From: a virus
Virus record (IMG/VR): IMGVR_UViG_3300031658_000054
Span: 1 to 32,578 of that record
DNA: 32,578 nucleotides
Strand: one strand, 5' to 3'
Positions 1 through 7,380 of this stretch are shown here, one piece after another. The position numbers and the translations under genes were made by a program. Each line of letters begins with the position of its first letter. Within the stretch, counting starts at the first letter, position 1. The notes beneath the pieces are model-generated. The model saw only the letters and a program-made list of their open reading frames with translations, did no database searches and was not told where the DNA came from.

Positions 1-189
1 AAGATAGAAACATTTAAAACAAGAAAAGAAGCATTTATCGAAGAGGAAAAAGCTATTAAGAGCGAAAACCCTAGATGGAACAAGATACACAACAAGAATA
101 GAAAAATAGATCACGAGTGGTATATAAATAAAGTTGCTAAATATTTAACAGCAATACTAGCTATATACTTAATAATACCAGGAGAATGA
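1..189 (+). CDS. GIY-YIG nuclease, C-terminal part (truncated by window edge)
   Basis: The reading frame is open from base 1 to a TGA at 187-189. It encodes the last 62 residues of the same protein found complete at 31526-31846, differing by only a few bases. It keeps the catalytic-Glu region of the GIY-YIG fold and the hydrophobic C-terminal tail (LTAILAIYLIIPGE). The N-terminal half with the GIY/YIG strands lies outside the window. It is followed one base later by the methyltransferase gene, as in the right-hand copy. It is most likely the same locus seen twice because the contig closes on itself. Confidence 0.8.
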   Translation, partial: KIETFKTRKEAFIEEEKAIKSENPRWNKIHNKNRKIDHEWYINKVAKYLTAILAIYLIIPGE

Positions 190-190
190 A

Positions 191-907
191 ATGAAATTAT
201 ATAATGAAGATTGCTTAGTAGCAATGGATAGACTGATAGAGCAAGGAATAGTGGTAGATGCTATCATAACAGACCCACCTTATGGAACAACAGCTTGTAA
301 ATGGGATAGTGTTATTCCATTCGATGAAATGTGGTTAAGATTAAACAAACTCATAAAACCAAACGGTGCAATAGTCTTGTTCGGAAGTGAACCGTTTTCA
401 AGTGCTTTAAGAATGTCAAATATTAAAAATTATAAGTATGACTGGGTGTGGAATAAAAAATTAGCAGGAAATGCAATAGTAGCAAAACACCAACCACTTA
501 AAATACACGAATTAATACATATATTCTCAAAGAAAGGAAGAGCTACTTATATTCCCCAAAAAACAAAAGGAAAGCTAAGAAAGAAAATGTTTTCAAAGAT
601 AGTTCAACCAAAAACTCTAAATAAAGTAACTGAAGCAAAAGAAACTTTTAATGATGAATATTATCCTAAATCAATACAAGATTTTTCAATGGCAAATAGA
701 TTAAATAGACTCCACCCAACACAAAAGCCAATAGAATTATTGGAATATTTAGTAAAGACCTATACAATCGAAAACGAGTTAGTTTTAGACTTCACGATGG
801 GAAGTGGTACTACAGGAGTAGCTTGTAAGAACTTGAATAGAAGTTTCATAGGAATAGAAATGGATGAAAACTATTTTAATATCGCAAAAGAAAGGATTAG
901 AAAATGA
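191..907 (+). CDS. DNA methyltransferase, allele 1 (beta-class, DPPY)
   Basis: A 238-residue site-specific DNA methyltransferase, probably N6-adenine. Catalytic motif IV (DPPY, residues 28-31) comes before the SAM-binding motif I (FTMGSGTTG, about 201-209), the order of beta-class enzymes. The centre reads GTTACKWD then an NG-rich SAM-domain strand (PNGAIVLFGSEPF), a family common in phages. The likely role is protection of phage DNA from host restriction or marking of self DNA. It sits one base after the GIY-YIG gene and overlaps the next ORF by 4 bases (ATGA). Its first ~31 and last ~42 residues match the right-hand copy at 31848-32513, but the core between them is unrelated in detail. The target sequence cannot be read from the protein. 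Confidence 0.92.
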   Translation: MKLYNEDCLVAMDRLIEQGIVVDAIITDPPYGTTACKWDSVIPFDEMWLRLNKLIKPNGAIVLFGSEPFSSALRMSNIKNYKYDWVWNKKLAGNAIVAKHQPLKIHELIHIFSKKGRATYIPQKTKGKLRKKMFSKIVQPKTLNKVTEAKETFNDEYYPKSIQDFSMANRLNRLHPTQKPIELLEYLVKTYTIENELVLDFTMGSGTTGVACKNLNRSFIGIEMDENYFNIAKERIRK

Positions 908-1086
908 GCCACACAGAATACATCAGGAGAGTAGAAGCGATCAAATCAAGTGCAGCTTCAATAGAAAGAAGAACACAAGCGCTAGAGCAATTAGACATAG
1001 AATACAACGGGATAGATCAAAGGAACGTAACAATACTAAAAGAGATTAATGCAGGAAGTTCTGAACTTAGAGTAGGAGAAATTTAA
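904..1086 (+). CDS. Small charged helical protein of unknown function
   Basis: A 60-residue protein starting inside the methyltransferase stop (ATGA overlap), so it is probably translationally coupled to it. The sequence is rich in Glu, Arg and Ala with heptad-like spacing (VEAIKSSAASIERRTQALEQ) and is predicted to be helical. The beginning of a second copy (MSYTEYIRRVEA, with H3 changed to Y) follows the second methyltransferase at 32510. The constant linkage suggests a partner of the methyltransferase, but no function is recognised. An overlapping ORF at 864-1049 in another frame is rejected because it lies mostly inside conserved coding sequence. Confidence 0.65.
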   Translation: MSHTEYIRRVEAIKSSAASIERRTQALEQLDIEYNGIDQRNVTILKEINAGSSELRVGEI

Positions 1087-1090
1087 TCTA

Positions 1091-1119
1091 TTGTAATATT
1101 AGAATACTTGTGCTATAAT
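1091..1119 (+). promoter_or_regulatory. Sigma70-like promoter with extended -10
   Basis: TTGTAA at 1091-1096, a 17-base spacer, then TGC-TATAAT with TATAAT at 1114-1119. The predicted transcription start (about 1125-1127) falls on the ATG of the next gene, implying a leaderless or near-leaderless mRNA. The stretch ACTTGTGnTATAATA recurs at about 4998-5012. Confidence 0.6.
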
Positions 1120-1124
1120 ACGTT

Positions 1125-1298
1125 ATGAAAATAACTAATAGAGAAATAGCAAACAGAGCCAGAATATCAGAAGCAAGGTTTTATTATATGAAACGACACA
1201 ACCCAAGGATAGCAGAACTGCTAATTAAGGGTGCTTTATCAGAGTTGCTACTCCCTATTGATTATTTTGATAATTTTATAAAACAGAAAGGAAAGTAG
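1125..1298 (+). CDS. Small HTH-like protein
   Basis: A 57-residue protein beginning MKITNREIANRARISEA. The segment TNREIANRARISEARFYYMKR resembles the helix-turn-helix of small phage and plasmid regulators, and the protein is basic at the N terminus. There is no Shine-Dalgarno sequence before the ATG. Instead a good promoter places the transcription start at the start codon. It is the first gene of a rightward run of small accessory ORFs. It may regulate that run or its own promoter, which is inference from size and position. Confidence 0.6.
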   Translation: MKITNREIANRARISEARFYYMKRHNPRIAELLIKGALSELLLPIDYFDNFIKQKGK

Positions 1299-1475
1299 AT
1301 GAACTTTGACAAGATTAAACCAACAGAGTCGATAGTAACAGAAGAGAGATCTTTTACTGTTAATGCAAGTTTTACTTTTTCTGAATCAGATTTAAGTGAT
1401 CCAGAGATAAAGAGATTTTTTGATATGCTATCAGAAGATACAATAACTGAAGATGAACCACAAACACTCCAGTAG
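1299..1475 (+). CDS. Small acidic protein, unknown
   Basis: A 58-residue protein whose ATG immediately follows the TAG of the HTH gene, with GGAAAG as the ribosome site. It is strongly acidic towards the C terminus (MLSEDTITEDEPQ). No family is recognised. It overlaps the next ORF by 23 bases. Confidence 0.55.
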   Translation: MNFDKIKPTESIVTEERSFTVNASFTFSESDLSDPEIKRFFDMLSEDTITEDEPQTLQ

Positions 1476-1641
1476 AACACAGATTACCACTCTAGTAGAT
1501 GCAGTAGTATGTAGATACGAGAGTGATATTCAAGAATTAGAAGCAAGACTGAATCGAGCTAATAAAAGAATCGAGTTAGCATCAGTTCTAGTAGATGCAA
1601 TGATAATATCAAGAACAAGGGAAAAGCTAAATGCAAAGTAA
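1453..1641 (+). CDS. Small helical protein, unknown
   Basis: A 62-residue protein with a probable coiled-coil segment (YESDIQELEARLNRANKRIE). Its start lies within the previous gene (23-base overlap) and its end overlaps the secreted-protein gene by 11 bases. The unbroken overlapping series supports translation, but the function is unknown. An opposite-strand ORF over 1262-1480 is taken as a shadow. Confidence 0.5.
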   Translation: MNHKHSSRTQITTLVDAVVCRYESDIQELEARLNRANKRIELASVLVDAMIISRTREKLNAK

Positions 1642-1861
1642 TTTTATTAAAATAGTATTAATACTAACTATTTCACTAAGCCTACACGCAAAGAGCGCAG
1701 GATATATTCAATATAAAGATGTAAAATGTGAATGCAAAAGATTACCTATAACAATAATATGGGGAGATCAGGGATATGAATGTGTATGTAAGGACGAGAA
1801 CGCTTTGCCACTCAGAACTCAACAAGATATTAATCGTATTGTACCAAAAAAGGATAAATAG
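1631..1861 (+). CDS. Small secreted (periplasmic) cysteine-containing protein
   Basis: A 76-residue protein with an N-terminal signal peptide: a basic start (MQSNFIK), a hydrophobic core (IVLILTISLSL) and an HAKSAG cleavage region. The mature part has paired cysteines (CECK and CVC) suited to periplasmic disulphides or metal binding. Phage-encoded secreted proteins expressed from accessory loci are often superinfection-exclusion or host-modifying factors. Here that is inference only. Confidence 0.65.
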   Translation: MQSNFIKIVLILTISLSLHAKSAGYIQYKDVKCECKRLPITIIWGDQGYECVCKDENALPLRTQQDINRIVPKKDK

Positions 1862-1975
1862 ATGAAACAATGGACTAAAACAGAACTATATTATTTAATA
1901 AGAAACAAAAAGCAACCACCAAGAGAAGTAATGATAGTAGTAACAACTATGGGAACGATGCACGTTAAAGTATGA
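1862..1975 (+). CDS. Short basic peptide, unknown
   Basis: A 37-residue ORF (MKQWTKTELYYLIRNKK) whose ATG follows the previous stop directly and which overlaps the next ORF by 4 bases (ATGA). The tight overlaps on both sides are the only support. No family is recognised. Confidence 0.45.
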   Translation: MKQWTKTELYYLIRNKKQPPREVMIVVTTMGTMHVKV

Positions 1976-2094
1976 AAACTACACTATACTACAAGCAAAA
2001 AATCAAAGCATTGAAAAAAGAGATCAAAGCATTAAAGAAACCTAAGAAAATAGAGATGCACAACGTATGGATGATGGAGGTAAACTATGAGTAG
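1972..2094 (+). CDS. Short lysine-rich peptide, unknown
   Basis: A 40-residue ORF with a repeated helix (KIKALKKEIKALKKPKK), highly basic and possibly nucleic-acid binding or coiled coil. It starts in an ATGA overlap and ends 8 bases inside the YopX-like gene. Its tail carries the GATGGAGG ribosome site used by that gene. Confidence 0.45.
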   Translation: MKTTLYYKQKIKALKKEIKALKKPKKIEMHNVWMMEVNYE

Positions 2095-2446
2095 AGAAAT
2101 TAAATTTCGAGCATGGAATGACAATGCAAACACAATGGCAGTACAAGGAACACCGGACTTAGAAACCTTATCATCCTTTATATTTCACTATGGTGATAAT
2201 GACTTAATGCAATACACTGGACTAAAAGATAGAGATGGCTTAGAGATTTTTGAAGGGGACTGCGTAGCTTTACCATTTAGAAATGAATTGAGAATGGTTT
2301 TTAAAGTTATCTATAATTCTTCGAGAGCTTCATTTGAGTGTGTAGATGTATTGAATCAAAGTAACTATAGATTCTCTAATGATGGTGTATTAGCATATAA
2401 AGTTATCGGAAATATATATGAAAATCCAGAGTTATTAAATGAGTAA
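2087..2446 (+). CDS. YopX-family protein
   Basis: A 119-residue protein with the YopX signature: REIKFRAWN at the N terminus, MQYTGLKDRDGLEIFEGDCV in the middle (about residues 54-73), and a C-terminal strand with VIGNIYENPELL. YopX proteins are widespread in phages and prophages as small beta-rich proteins of unknown biochemical role. The length is normal for the family and the ribosome site GGAGG is strong. It lies in the accessory or early region ahead of the terminase genes. Confidence 0.88.
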   Translation: MSREIKFRAWNDNANTMAVQGTPDLETLSSFIFHYGDNDLMQYTGLKDRDGLEIFEGDCVALPFRNELRMVFKVIYNSSRASFECVDVLNQSNYRFSNDGVLAYKVIGNIYENPELLNE

Positions 2447-2555
2447 AATTTCAGATAAAGAAAGAAAAGCCATTCACTTAATGAGTATGAATGAACTAAT
2501 AGAACTACAGAATGATATAAAAGAAGAGATCAATAATAGGAGATTCGGATTATGA
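2439..2555 (+). CDS. Small helical protein, unknown
   Basis: A 38-residue charged ORF (MSKISDKERKAIHLMSMNEL) overlapping the YopX-like gene by 8 bases and the small terminase gene by 4 (ATGA). It is probably translated as part of the chain. The function is unknown. Confidence 0.45.
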   Translation: MSKISDKERKAIHLMSMNELIELQNDIKEEINNRRFGL

Positions 2556-2941
2556 GTAAACTAACACCTAAGCAGGAAAACTTTTGCCAAGTATACGTAC
2601 AAACTGGAAATGCAACAGAAGCATTTAAAAGATCATACTCTACAATTAAGTACAAACCGAAGTCTATAAATGAGAAAGCATCACAGTTTTTAGTAGATGT
2701 CAAGATAAAGTCAAGGATTGATGAACTTAGAGCTAAGATCGAGTCAGAGAGCATTATGACAGCATCAGAGATACAGCAATTTTGGACTGTAACCATCAAG
2801 GACGAAGAACAAGATATGAAAGATCGAATCAAGTGTACAGACCTCCTAGGGAAGTGTATCGGTATATTTGAAAAGGACAACCACCAAAAAGGCGAAGCAC
2901 TAAGTAAATGTTATTTGCCTTTAAAAGATAAGGATAACTAA
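2552..2941 (+). CDS. terS: Terminase small subunit
   Basis: A 129-residue protein with the N-terminal DNA-binding region typical of Terminase_2-type small subunits: LTPKQENFCQVYVQTGNATEA, followed by ASQFLVDVKIKSRIDELRAK (helix-turn-helix then connecting helix). Known role: it recognises the phage packaging site and stimulates the large subunit. It lies two small genes upstream of the large terminase, the usual order. The start is set by GGAG and an ATGA overlap with the preceding ORF. An antiparallel ORF at 2530-2880 is a shadow. Confidence 0.85.
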   Translation: MSKLTPKQENFCQVYVQTGNATEAFKRSYSTIKYKPKSINEKASQFLVDVKIKSRIDELRAKIESESIMTASEIQQFWTVTIKDEEQDMKDRIKCTDLLGKCIGIFEKDNHQKGEALSKCYLPLKDKDN

Positions 2942-2942
2942 A

Positions 2943-3155
2943 ATGAAAGATAAAATAGAATTGAACTTTAAAGTAGGGAGAGATGATCTTGGAGAGTTTT
3001 TTCAGCATTCATTAGGTGCAGAGGAAATAAGAATGAATATATCAAAGAACTATTATGAAAAAGTAGATGAACTGATGATACAGAATATGCCGGAGGACAT
3101 CTTCGAAGATTTAGCAGCGAAGATAAAAAGAGAGAAAGAGAGAAGAAGTAATTAA
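2943..3155 (+). CDS. Small acidic protein between the terminase genes
   Basis: A 70-residue protein with no recognised domain. It is rich in Glu, Asp and Lys and largely helical (ENQ-type sequence around IQNMPEDIFEDLAAKIKR). It starts one base after terS and overlaps the following membrane peptide by one base. The position suggests a packaging or early-head function, but nothing specific can be assigned. Confidence 0.55.
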   Translation: MKDKIELNFKVGRDDLGEFFQHSLGAEEIRMNISKNYYEKVDELMIQNMPEDIFEDLAAKIKREKERRSN

Positions 3156-3226
3156 TGGAACTCTATTTTGGATTATTCTTTTTTGCAGTAGGTGTTGTTT
3201 TAATTATATCACTTAGAGATATATAA
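3155..3226 (+). CDS. 23-residue single-span membrane peptide
   Basis: The sequence MELYFGLFFFAVGVVLIISL plus three residues is almost entirely one transmembrane helix. It fits exactly between its neighbours with TAATG junctions on both sides, which argues for real translation although it is very short. Function unknown. Confidence 0.45.
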   Translation: MELYFGLFFFAVGVVLIISLRDI

Positions 3227-4542
3227 TGGATGGTTACATACCAACCCCAGTTCAAAAGATAGCATTAGAATCTACAGCAGATGAAGTTCTATTTGGAGGA
3301 GCAAGAGGATCAGGTAAAACAGTAACAGCTATGCACTGGCTTTTATACGATGTACATAGACCACAATTCAGAGCATTAGTAATTAGAAGGAATGCTACAG
3401 ACCTTGCAGACTTTATAGAGAGAAGCAGAACATTGTATGTAGGATATGGAGCAACAGTATCAGGAAACCCTGCAACCGTAAAGTTTCCAAGCGGTGCTAT
3501 TATATATACCGGACACCTGGGAACTCCGGATGCTTATACTAAATACCAAGGGTGGCAGCTACATAGATTATTAATGGAAGAAGCAACTCATATTCCATCG
3601 GAGAAACTATATGAGAAGCTTTTAGGATCAGTAAGATCAGTAGATGCAGATATTCCAACACAAGTATTTCTAACTACCAATCCTGGTGGTCCTGGAGCAG
3701 AGTGGATAAAAGAAAGATTTAAAATAGGGAATAAAGCCCACAGAATAAAGTTTATAGAAAAAGAACGTACTTTTGTTTATATTGACTCAACTATTTATGA
3801 TAATCCTCACTTATTAAAAGCTGATCCGTCGTATTTGAAATATCTTGAATCACTACCAGCGCAATTAAGAGAGCAGTGGTTAAATGGATCTTGGGATGAC
3901 TTCGATATTGAAGGAGCATATTATATTAAACAAATGAACTCAGCAGAGAAAGACGGAAGAATAACAATAATACCTTTTGAAACTTCATTAAGAACATTTA
4001 CTTTTTGGGATCTTGGAATATCAGATGCTATGAGTATATGGACTATGCAGTTATTAGGAAATGAATTAAGGATGGTAGATTACTATGAGAACACGGGAGA
4101 AGGATTGGCTCATTATATTAACTATTTACACGATCTGCGTGATCGTTACAATTTCACTTATACCTCACATTATGCTCCACACGATATAGCAGTAAGAGAA
4201 TTATCTACTGGAGTATCAAGAGAAGTAACAGCGAGGAAGATGGGTATTAACTTTGTAAAGGTTAAAAGATCAAGCAGTATATCATCAGGCATAGAAGCTG
4301 CTAGAAATGTAATAGGTAGATGCTGGTTTGATGCAGACAGAACTAAAGACGGAATCAGATGTTTAAAGAACTATCGTAAAGAGTTTGATGAAAAACTAAA
4401 TAGATTTAAAGATCAACCATTGCACGACTGGAGTTCACACGGAGCAGATGCTTTTAGAACATTCGCAGTAGCATTTCAACAGATAAGGAAAGACAATAGA
4501 CCGGCACAAACAAATCAAGTAGAATGGAGTGATTATGATTAA
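3226..4542 (+). CDS. terL: Terminase large subunit (ATPase/nuclease)
   Basis: A 438-residue DNA-packaging motor. Walker A is GGARGSGKT at residues 24-32, Walker B with catalytic Glu is RLLMEE at 115-120, and the coupling motif is near TTNPGG. The C-terminal RNase H-fold nuclease is indicated by TFWDLGISDAMSIW, HYAPHDIAVRE and HDWSSHGADAFR, giving spaced acidic metal ligands. The length is normal for a compact podoviral TerL. It is coupled by TAATG to the preceding peptide and overlaps the next ORF by 8 bases. If packaging is headful, the genome would be circularly permuted, which fits the repeated window ends. Confidence 0.95.
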   Translation: MDGYIPTPVQKIALESTADEVLFGGARGSGKTVTAMHWLLYDVHRPQFRALVIRRNATDLADFIERSRTLYVGYGATVSGNPATVKFPSGAIIYTGHLGTPDAYTKYQGWQLHRLLMEEATHIPSEKLYEKLLGSVRSVDADIPTQVFLTTNPGGPGAEWIKERFKIGNKAHRIKFIEKERTFVYIDSTIYDNPHLLKADPSYLKYLESLPAQLREQWLNGSWDDFDIEGAYYIKQMNSAEKDGRITIIPFETSLRTFTFWDLGISDAMSIWTMQLLGNELRMVDYYENTGEGLAHYINYLHDLRDRYNFTYTSHYAPHDIAVRELSTGVSREVTARKMGINFVKVKRSSSISSGIEAARNVIGRCWFDADRTKDGIRCLKNYRKEFDEKLNRFKDQPLHDWSSHGADAFRTFAVAFQQIRKDNRPAQTNQVEWSDYD

Positions 4543-4720
4543 ATTTACAGAAGAAGAACAATCTCAATATGATAATTGGAGTAAAGAACAACTTTATGAA
4601 GCTTATATCCTAGCAAACGATGCGTTCAAAGAAGAGAACAAAAGAGCGAATATGGCTCAAAGAGAATTAAAGAGGGTGGAATGGGAAGTAAAGCAGATAT
4701 TAAAAAGTTTAGAGAACTAG
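4535..4720 (+). CDS. Small coiled-coil protein, unknown
   Basis: A 61-residue highly charged helical protein (FTEEEQSQYDNWSKEQLYEA). The ATG at 4535 is preferred over an in-frame GTG at 4529 because a GGAG site lies 6 bases before it. It overlaps terL by 8 bases and the next gene by 40. No family recognised. Confidence 0.6.
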   Translation: MIKFTEEEQSQYDNWSKEQLYEAYILANDAFKEENKRANMAQRELKRVEWEVKQILKSLEN

Positions 4721-5010
4721 TAACTAAATATGTTCCTTGCGTAGGAGATGTTAATGATAACCTTGATGACTTCTTTAACAGTAATTATACCATTGTGTTT
4801 TTAGAGGGAGATGGATTATTTGGGTACACAGAAGAAGAGGATCATATATTTTGGTGTTTCGCCTATGATGATAATAAGTTGCAGAATACAAGGAAAATAT
4901 ACAAAATAGCTAAAAAAATGACAAAAAAGATACTTTATTGTGGTATTTCAGACAAATATCGCAATAATTCAATAAAATTGGAAGACGATTTGTATCAACT
5001 TGTGATATAA
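4681..5010 (+). CDS. Small virion-region protein, possibly T7 gp13-like
   Basis: A 109-residue alpha/beta protein. The order of strands and the ending DKYRNNSIKLEDDLYQLVI recall small podoviral proteins of the gp13/acyltransferase-like group, but no catalytic motif can be identified. The start lies 40 bases inside the previous gene, with AGAGGG as ribosome site. A later ATG is not obviously better. An extended -10 promoter overlaps its last codons. Confidence 0.5.
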   Translation: MGSKADIKKFRELVTKYVPCVGDVNDNLDDFFNSNYTIVFLEGDGLFGYTEEEDHIFWCFAYDDNKLQNTRKIYKIAKKMTKKILYCGISDKYRNNSIKLEDDLYQLVI

Positions 5011-5012
5011 TA
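4998..5012 (+). promoter_or_regulatory. Promoter-like extended -10 (ACTTGTGATATAATA)
   Basis: TATAAT at 5006-5011, preceded by TGTG in the same 15-base frame as the promoter at 1105-1120. No clear -35 is seen at 17 bases. It lies 33 bases before the ATG of the 5044 gene, which has the TTAAGGAG ribosome site, so it probably drives the portal and head gene block. Confidence 0.5.
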
Positions 5013-5043
5013 TTGAACAAATAAATTAATTTAAGGAGTTAAT

Positions 5044-5427
5044 ATGGGTGGATTAAAGAAAGTATACAATAAAACAAAGAAGTCGGTATCAAAAGTAGTT
5101 AAAAAGACGGGAGATGTAACGGTGGGTGCGATAAACGATTATCAAAAAGCAATAGGGGTAGACCAAATTAATAAATGGGCAGTCCAAGGAGTTAAAGGTA
5201 TTACTGGAATAACAGCAGCAGAATCAGCAAAAGATGCACTAGATTTTCAAAAAGAACAGTCAGCAGCAGCAGAGAAATTGAGATTAGAGCAAGAGAAGAT
5301 GATTGCAGATGAACAAACAATAGCAGATGCTTCCGCATTAGAAAGAAGACAAAGATTATCAAAAGGTAGAGGAAGTCTATTGTCTGGTACAGCAACTGGA
5401 ATTACAGTTGGTAAGAAGTTAGGGTAA
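5044..5427 (+). CDS. Small basic structural protein (T7 gp6.7/gp7.3-like)
   Basis: A 127-residue protein: a Lys-rich N terminus (LKKVYNKTKKSVSKVVKK), a central Gln/Glu-rich helix (about 60-95), and a C terminus ALERRQRLSKGRGSLLSGTATG. That tail closely resembles small virion/tail-assembly proteins encoded just before the portal in T7-like podoviruses. It has an optimal ribosome site (TTAAGGAG) and a promoter-like -10 upstream. The role in the virion is inferred from position and from this C-terminal motif. Confidence 0.6.
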   Translation: MGGLKKVYNKTKKSVSKVVKKTGDVTVGAINDYQKAIGVDQINKWAVQGVKGITGITAAESAKDALDFQKEQSAAAEKLRLEQEKMIADEQTIADASALERRQRLSKGRGSLLSGTATGITVGKKLG

Positions 5428-5660
5428 TGATAAAGACACCAATCATAGCAAATGCTAAAGATGGACTTTATACAACAGAAAATTACGCAAGAATTATATG
5501 TAACTCTTGCGGAAATAAGAATGTTGATGAACTAAAGCCAGGGCAACCGTTCGACAGTATAAAAAAGTGTGCGTGTCAAGAGATCAAACCCGCACCCAGA
5601 AGAAAACCTGCAGCCAAAGCAGTAGTAGTTGAAGAAACTCTTGAATTAAAGGCAGAGTAA
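5427..5660 (+). CDS. Small zinc-ribbon-like protein
   Basis: A 77-residue protein with one CxxC pair (CNSCGNKN) and a later CAC, spaced like a one-site zinc ribbon. It has a Pro/Ala/Lys-rich linker (APRRKPAAKAV) and an acidic tail. It is joined to both neighbours by TAATG overlaps. The function is unknown. The position just before the portal gene suggests assembly or structural use. Confidence 0.55.
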   Translation: MIKTPIIANAKDGLYTTENYARIICNSCGNKNVDELKPGQPFDSIKKCACQEIKPAPRRKPAAKAVVVEETLELKAE

Positions 5661-7174
5661 TGCTTACGTATGAACAAGTCAATAGAAGATTATCAGCTGC
5701 TAAGTCACTAAAAAGACTAAGAGAGCAGGATATACGAGATGCTTATAACTATACACTACCAGAGAGAAACACATTCGATAAAGTTGTTCCAGGGAATAAC
5801 AAAAGAAGCGTAAAACTCAACACGAGTATAGGAAAAAAAGCATTAAAAGGTTTTGCAGATAGATTAACTTCTACATTAGTTCCACCAGGTACTCAATGGA
5901 TGAAGCTAGAAGCAGGAACAGATGTAGACGATAAAGAATCAGATGCAGTAAATAAGTATTTAGAAGATACTACAAAGATTTTATTTACTCATTTAGATTA
6001 TTCAAACTTCACAACACAAATTAATGAATCATTTTTCGATCTTGGTATATCTACTGGAGCAATCATAGTTAGAGAATCAGATGGAATACAATCATCATTA
6101 ACATTTCAAGCAGTACCATTAACGGAACTATTTATAGAGAGATCAACAGATGGAACTATTAACACAGTATGGAGAGAATTCAGACTAACAGTTAGAGAGA
6201 TTAAAAGCACTTGGAAGAATGCTAAGATGACTGAATCATTATTACAACTAGAGAGAGATAAACCGGAAACAGAAGTAACTCTAGTAGAGGGATACGTAGA
6301 AGATGGTAAATCTAATCGAATGCAGCTTATGTATGGAAAAGATAAAGTATTCTTAATAGATGATGAAATAGATTTTAATCCTTTTGTAGTATTTAGAGAA
6401 TGGACTATCCCAGGAGATACTTACGGATACGGTAGAGCGATGAGTGCTATCGAAGATCTTAAATCACTTAATGCAATCAAGCGAGATTATTACAAGAGTC
6501 TTAACTGGGTAGCCAATCCAATTTTTAAAGCTAATGATGATGGTATTATTAATCCCTCAACAGTAGTAGTTAAGCCAGGTGCAGTAATTGGTGTAGGAAG
6601 TATGGATAGTTTAGATGTATTAAATACTGGAGGTCGTCCAGATCTATTAGAATTTGAAGTTAGAAGTTTAGAGAACTCTATTAACGAAGTCTTTATTAGT
6701 AAATCATTCGGAAACATAGAGGAAACACCAGTAAGAACAGCAACAGAGATGAGTATTAGAAATGCAGAGATGGCACAAAATAGTTTAGCTGCATCTACAA
6801 GAATACAATCAGAGCTATTAGAAAAGATCACTGCTAACTGCGTGAAGATATTAAAGAAAGCTGGTAAAATTGCAGACTTCAAAGTGGATGGTAAAGAAGT
6901 AGCAATTAAATTTGTTAATCCTGCTACTAGACAACAAGACGAATCAATACTTGCAGGATATTCAAGATATGGGCAAATGATGCTAGAGATGCAGATGCCA
7001 CAAGATTTACAAGCACAAAAGATTAAAATAGAAGATCTACCATCTATGATATGGGAGAAACTTGGATTACCAAAGTCAGGACAAAGAAATGACGAAGAGA
7101 TACAAGGAATACAAGAGCAACAAGCACAACAAGCTCAACAGCAACAAATGGCAGCACAAGGAGGTCAAGCATAA
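5660..7174 (+). CDS. Portal protein (head-to-tail connector)
   Basis: A 504-residue protein of the podoviral head-to-tail connecting family. The N terminus LTYEQVNRRLSAAKSLKRLR with YTLPERN, then ADRLTSTLVPPGTQWMKLEAG, is characteristic of T7-like connectors. The core contains PGDTYGYGRAMSAIEDLKSLN, and the C terminus is Gln-rich (IQEQQAQQAQQQQMAAQGGQ). The ring-forming portal is the DNA entry and exit channel and the docking site for TerL and the tail. The length is normal. The gene is TAATG-coupled on both sides. Confidence 0.93.
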   Translation: MLTYEQVNRRLSAAKSLKRLREQDIRDAYNYTLPERNTFDKVVPGNNKRSVKLNTSIGKKALKGFADRLTSTLVPPGTQWMKLEAGTDVDDKESDAVNKYLEDTTKILFTHLDYSNFTTQINESFFDLGISTGAIIVRESDGIQSSLTFQAVPLTELFIERSTDGTINTVWREFRLTVREIKSTWKNAKMTESLLQLERDKPETEVTLVEGYVEDGKSNRMQLMYGKDKVFLIDDEIDFNPFVVFREWTIPGDTYGYGRAMSAIEDLKSLNAIKRDYYKSLNWVANPIFKANDDGIINPSTVVVKPGAVIGVGSMDSLDVLNTGGRPDLLEFEVRSLENSINEVFISKSFGNIEETPVRTATEMSIRNAEMAQNSLAASTRIQSELLEKITANCVKILKKAGKIADFKVDGKEVAIKFVNPATRQQDESILAGYSRYGQMMLEMQMPQDLQAQKIKIEDLPSMIWEKLGLPKSGQRNDEEIQGIQEQQAQQAQQQQMAAQGGQA

Positions 7175-7380
7175 TGAAGAAAACAGCAGAAGAAATAGAT
7201 TTACTTATTAGAGGTACATTTAATACTGAAATTGGGGAGAAATGTTTGGATCATCTTGAGTCAGTATTTGTAGATAGAGAGATGTATGTACCAGGTATGA
7301 CATTTGATCAAGTAGCCTTACGACAAGGCGAAGCGAATGTGATTAAAAAGATTATAAAGGAAGTAAGAAATGGCAGATAG
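7174..7380 (+). CDS. Bbp19-like small virion-region protein
   Basis: A 68-residue protein. The segment CLDHLESVFVDREMYVPGMT followed by FDQVALRQGEANVI resembles the small Bbp19-type proteins encoded between portal and scaffold in several podoviruses. The ATG overlaps the portal stop, and the gene overlaps the next by 11 bases. The exact role is unknown, perhaps a minor head component. Confidence 0.6.
   Translation: MKKTAEEIDLLIRGTFNTEIGEKCLDHLESVFVDREMYVPGMTFDQVALRQGEANVIKKIIKEVRNGR

Larger units (their letters stand above)
1..972 (+). repeat. Left copy of terminal module repeat
   Basis: It matches 31658-32578. Bases 1-283 match 31658-31940 and 776-972 match 32382-32578 without indels and with few mismatches. 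The middle 284-775 (492 bases) is replaced by 31941-32381 (441 bases). Consistent with overlapping ends of a circular genome with two alleles. Confidence 0.88.

Noticed and set aside
864-1049. 61-residue + ORF overlapping the methyltransferase end
   Set aside because: Most of it lies over the conserved methyltransferase C terminus and the 904-1086 gene in a different frame. The ATGA-coupled frame at 904 is better supported.
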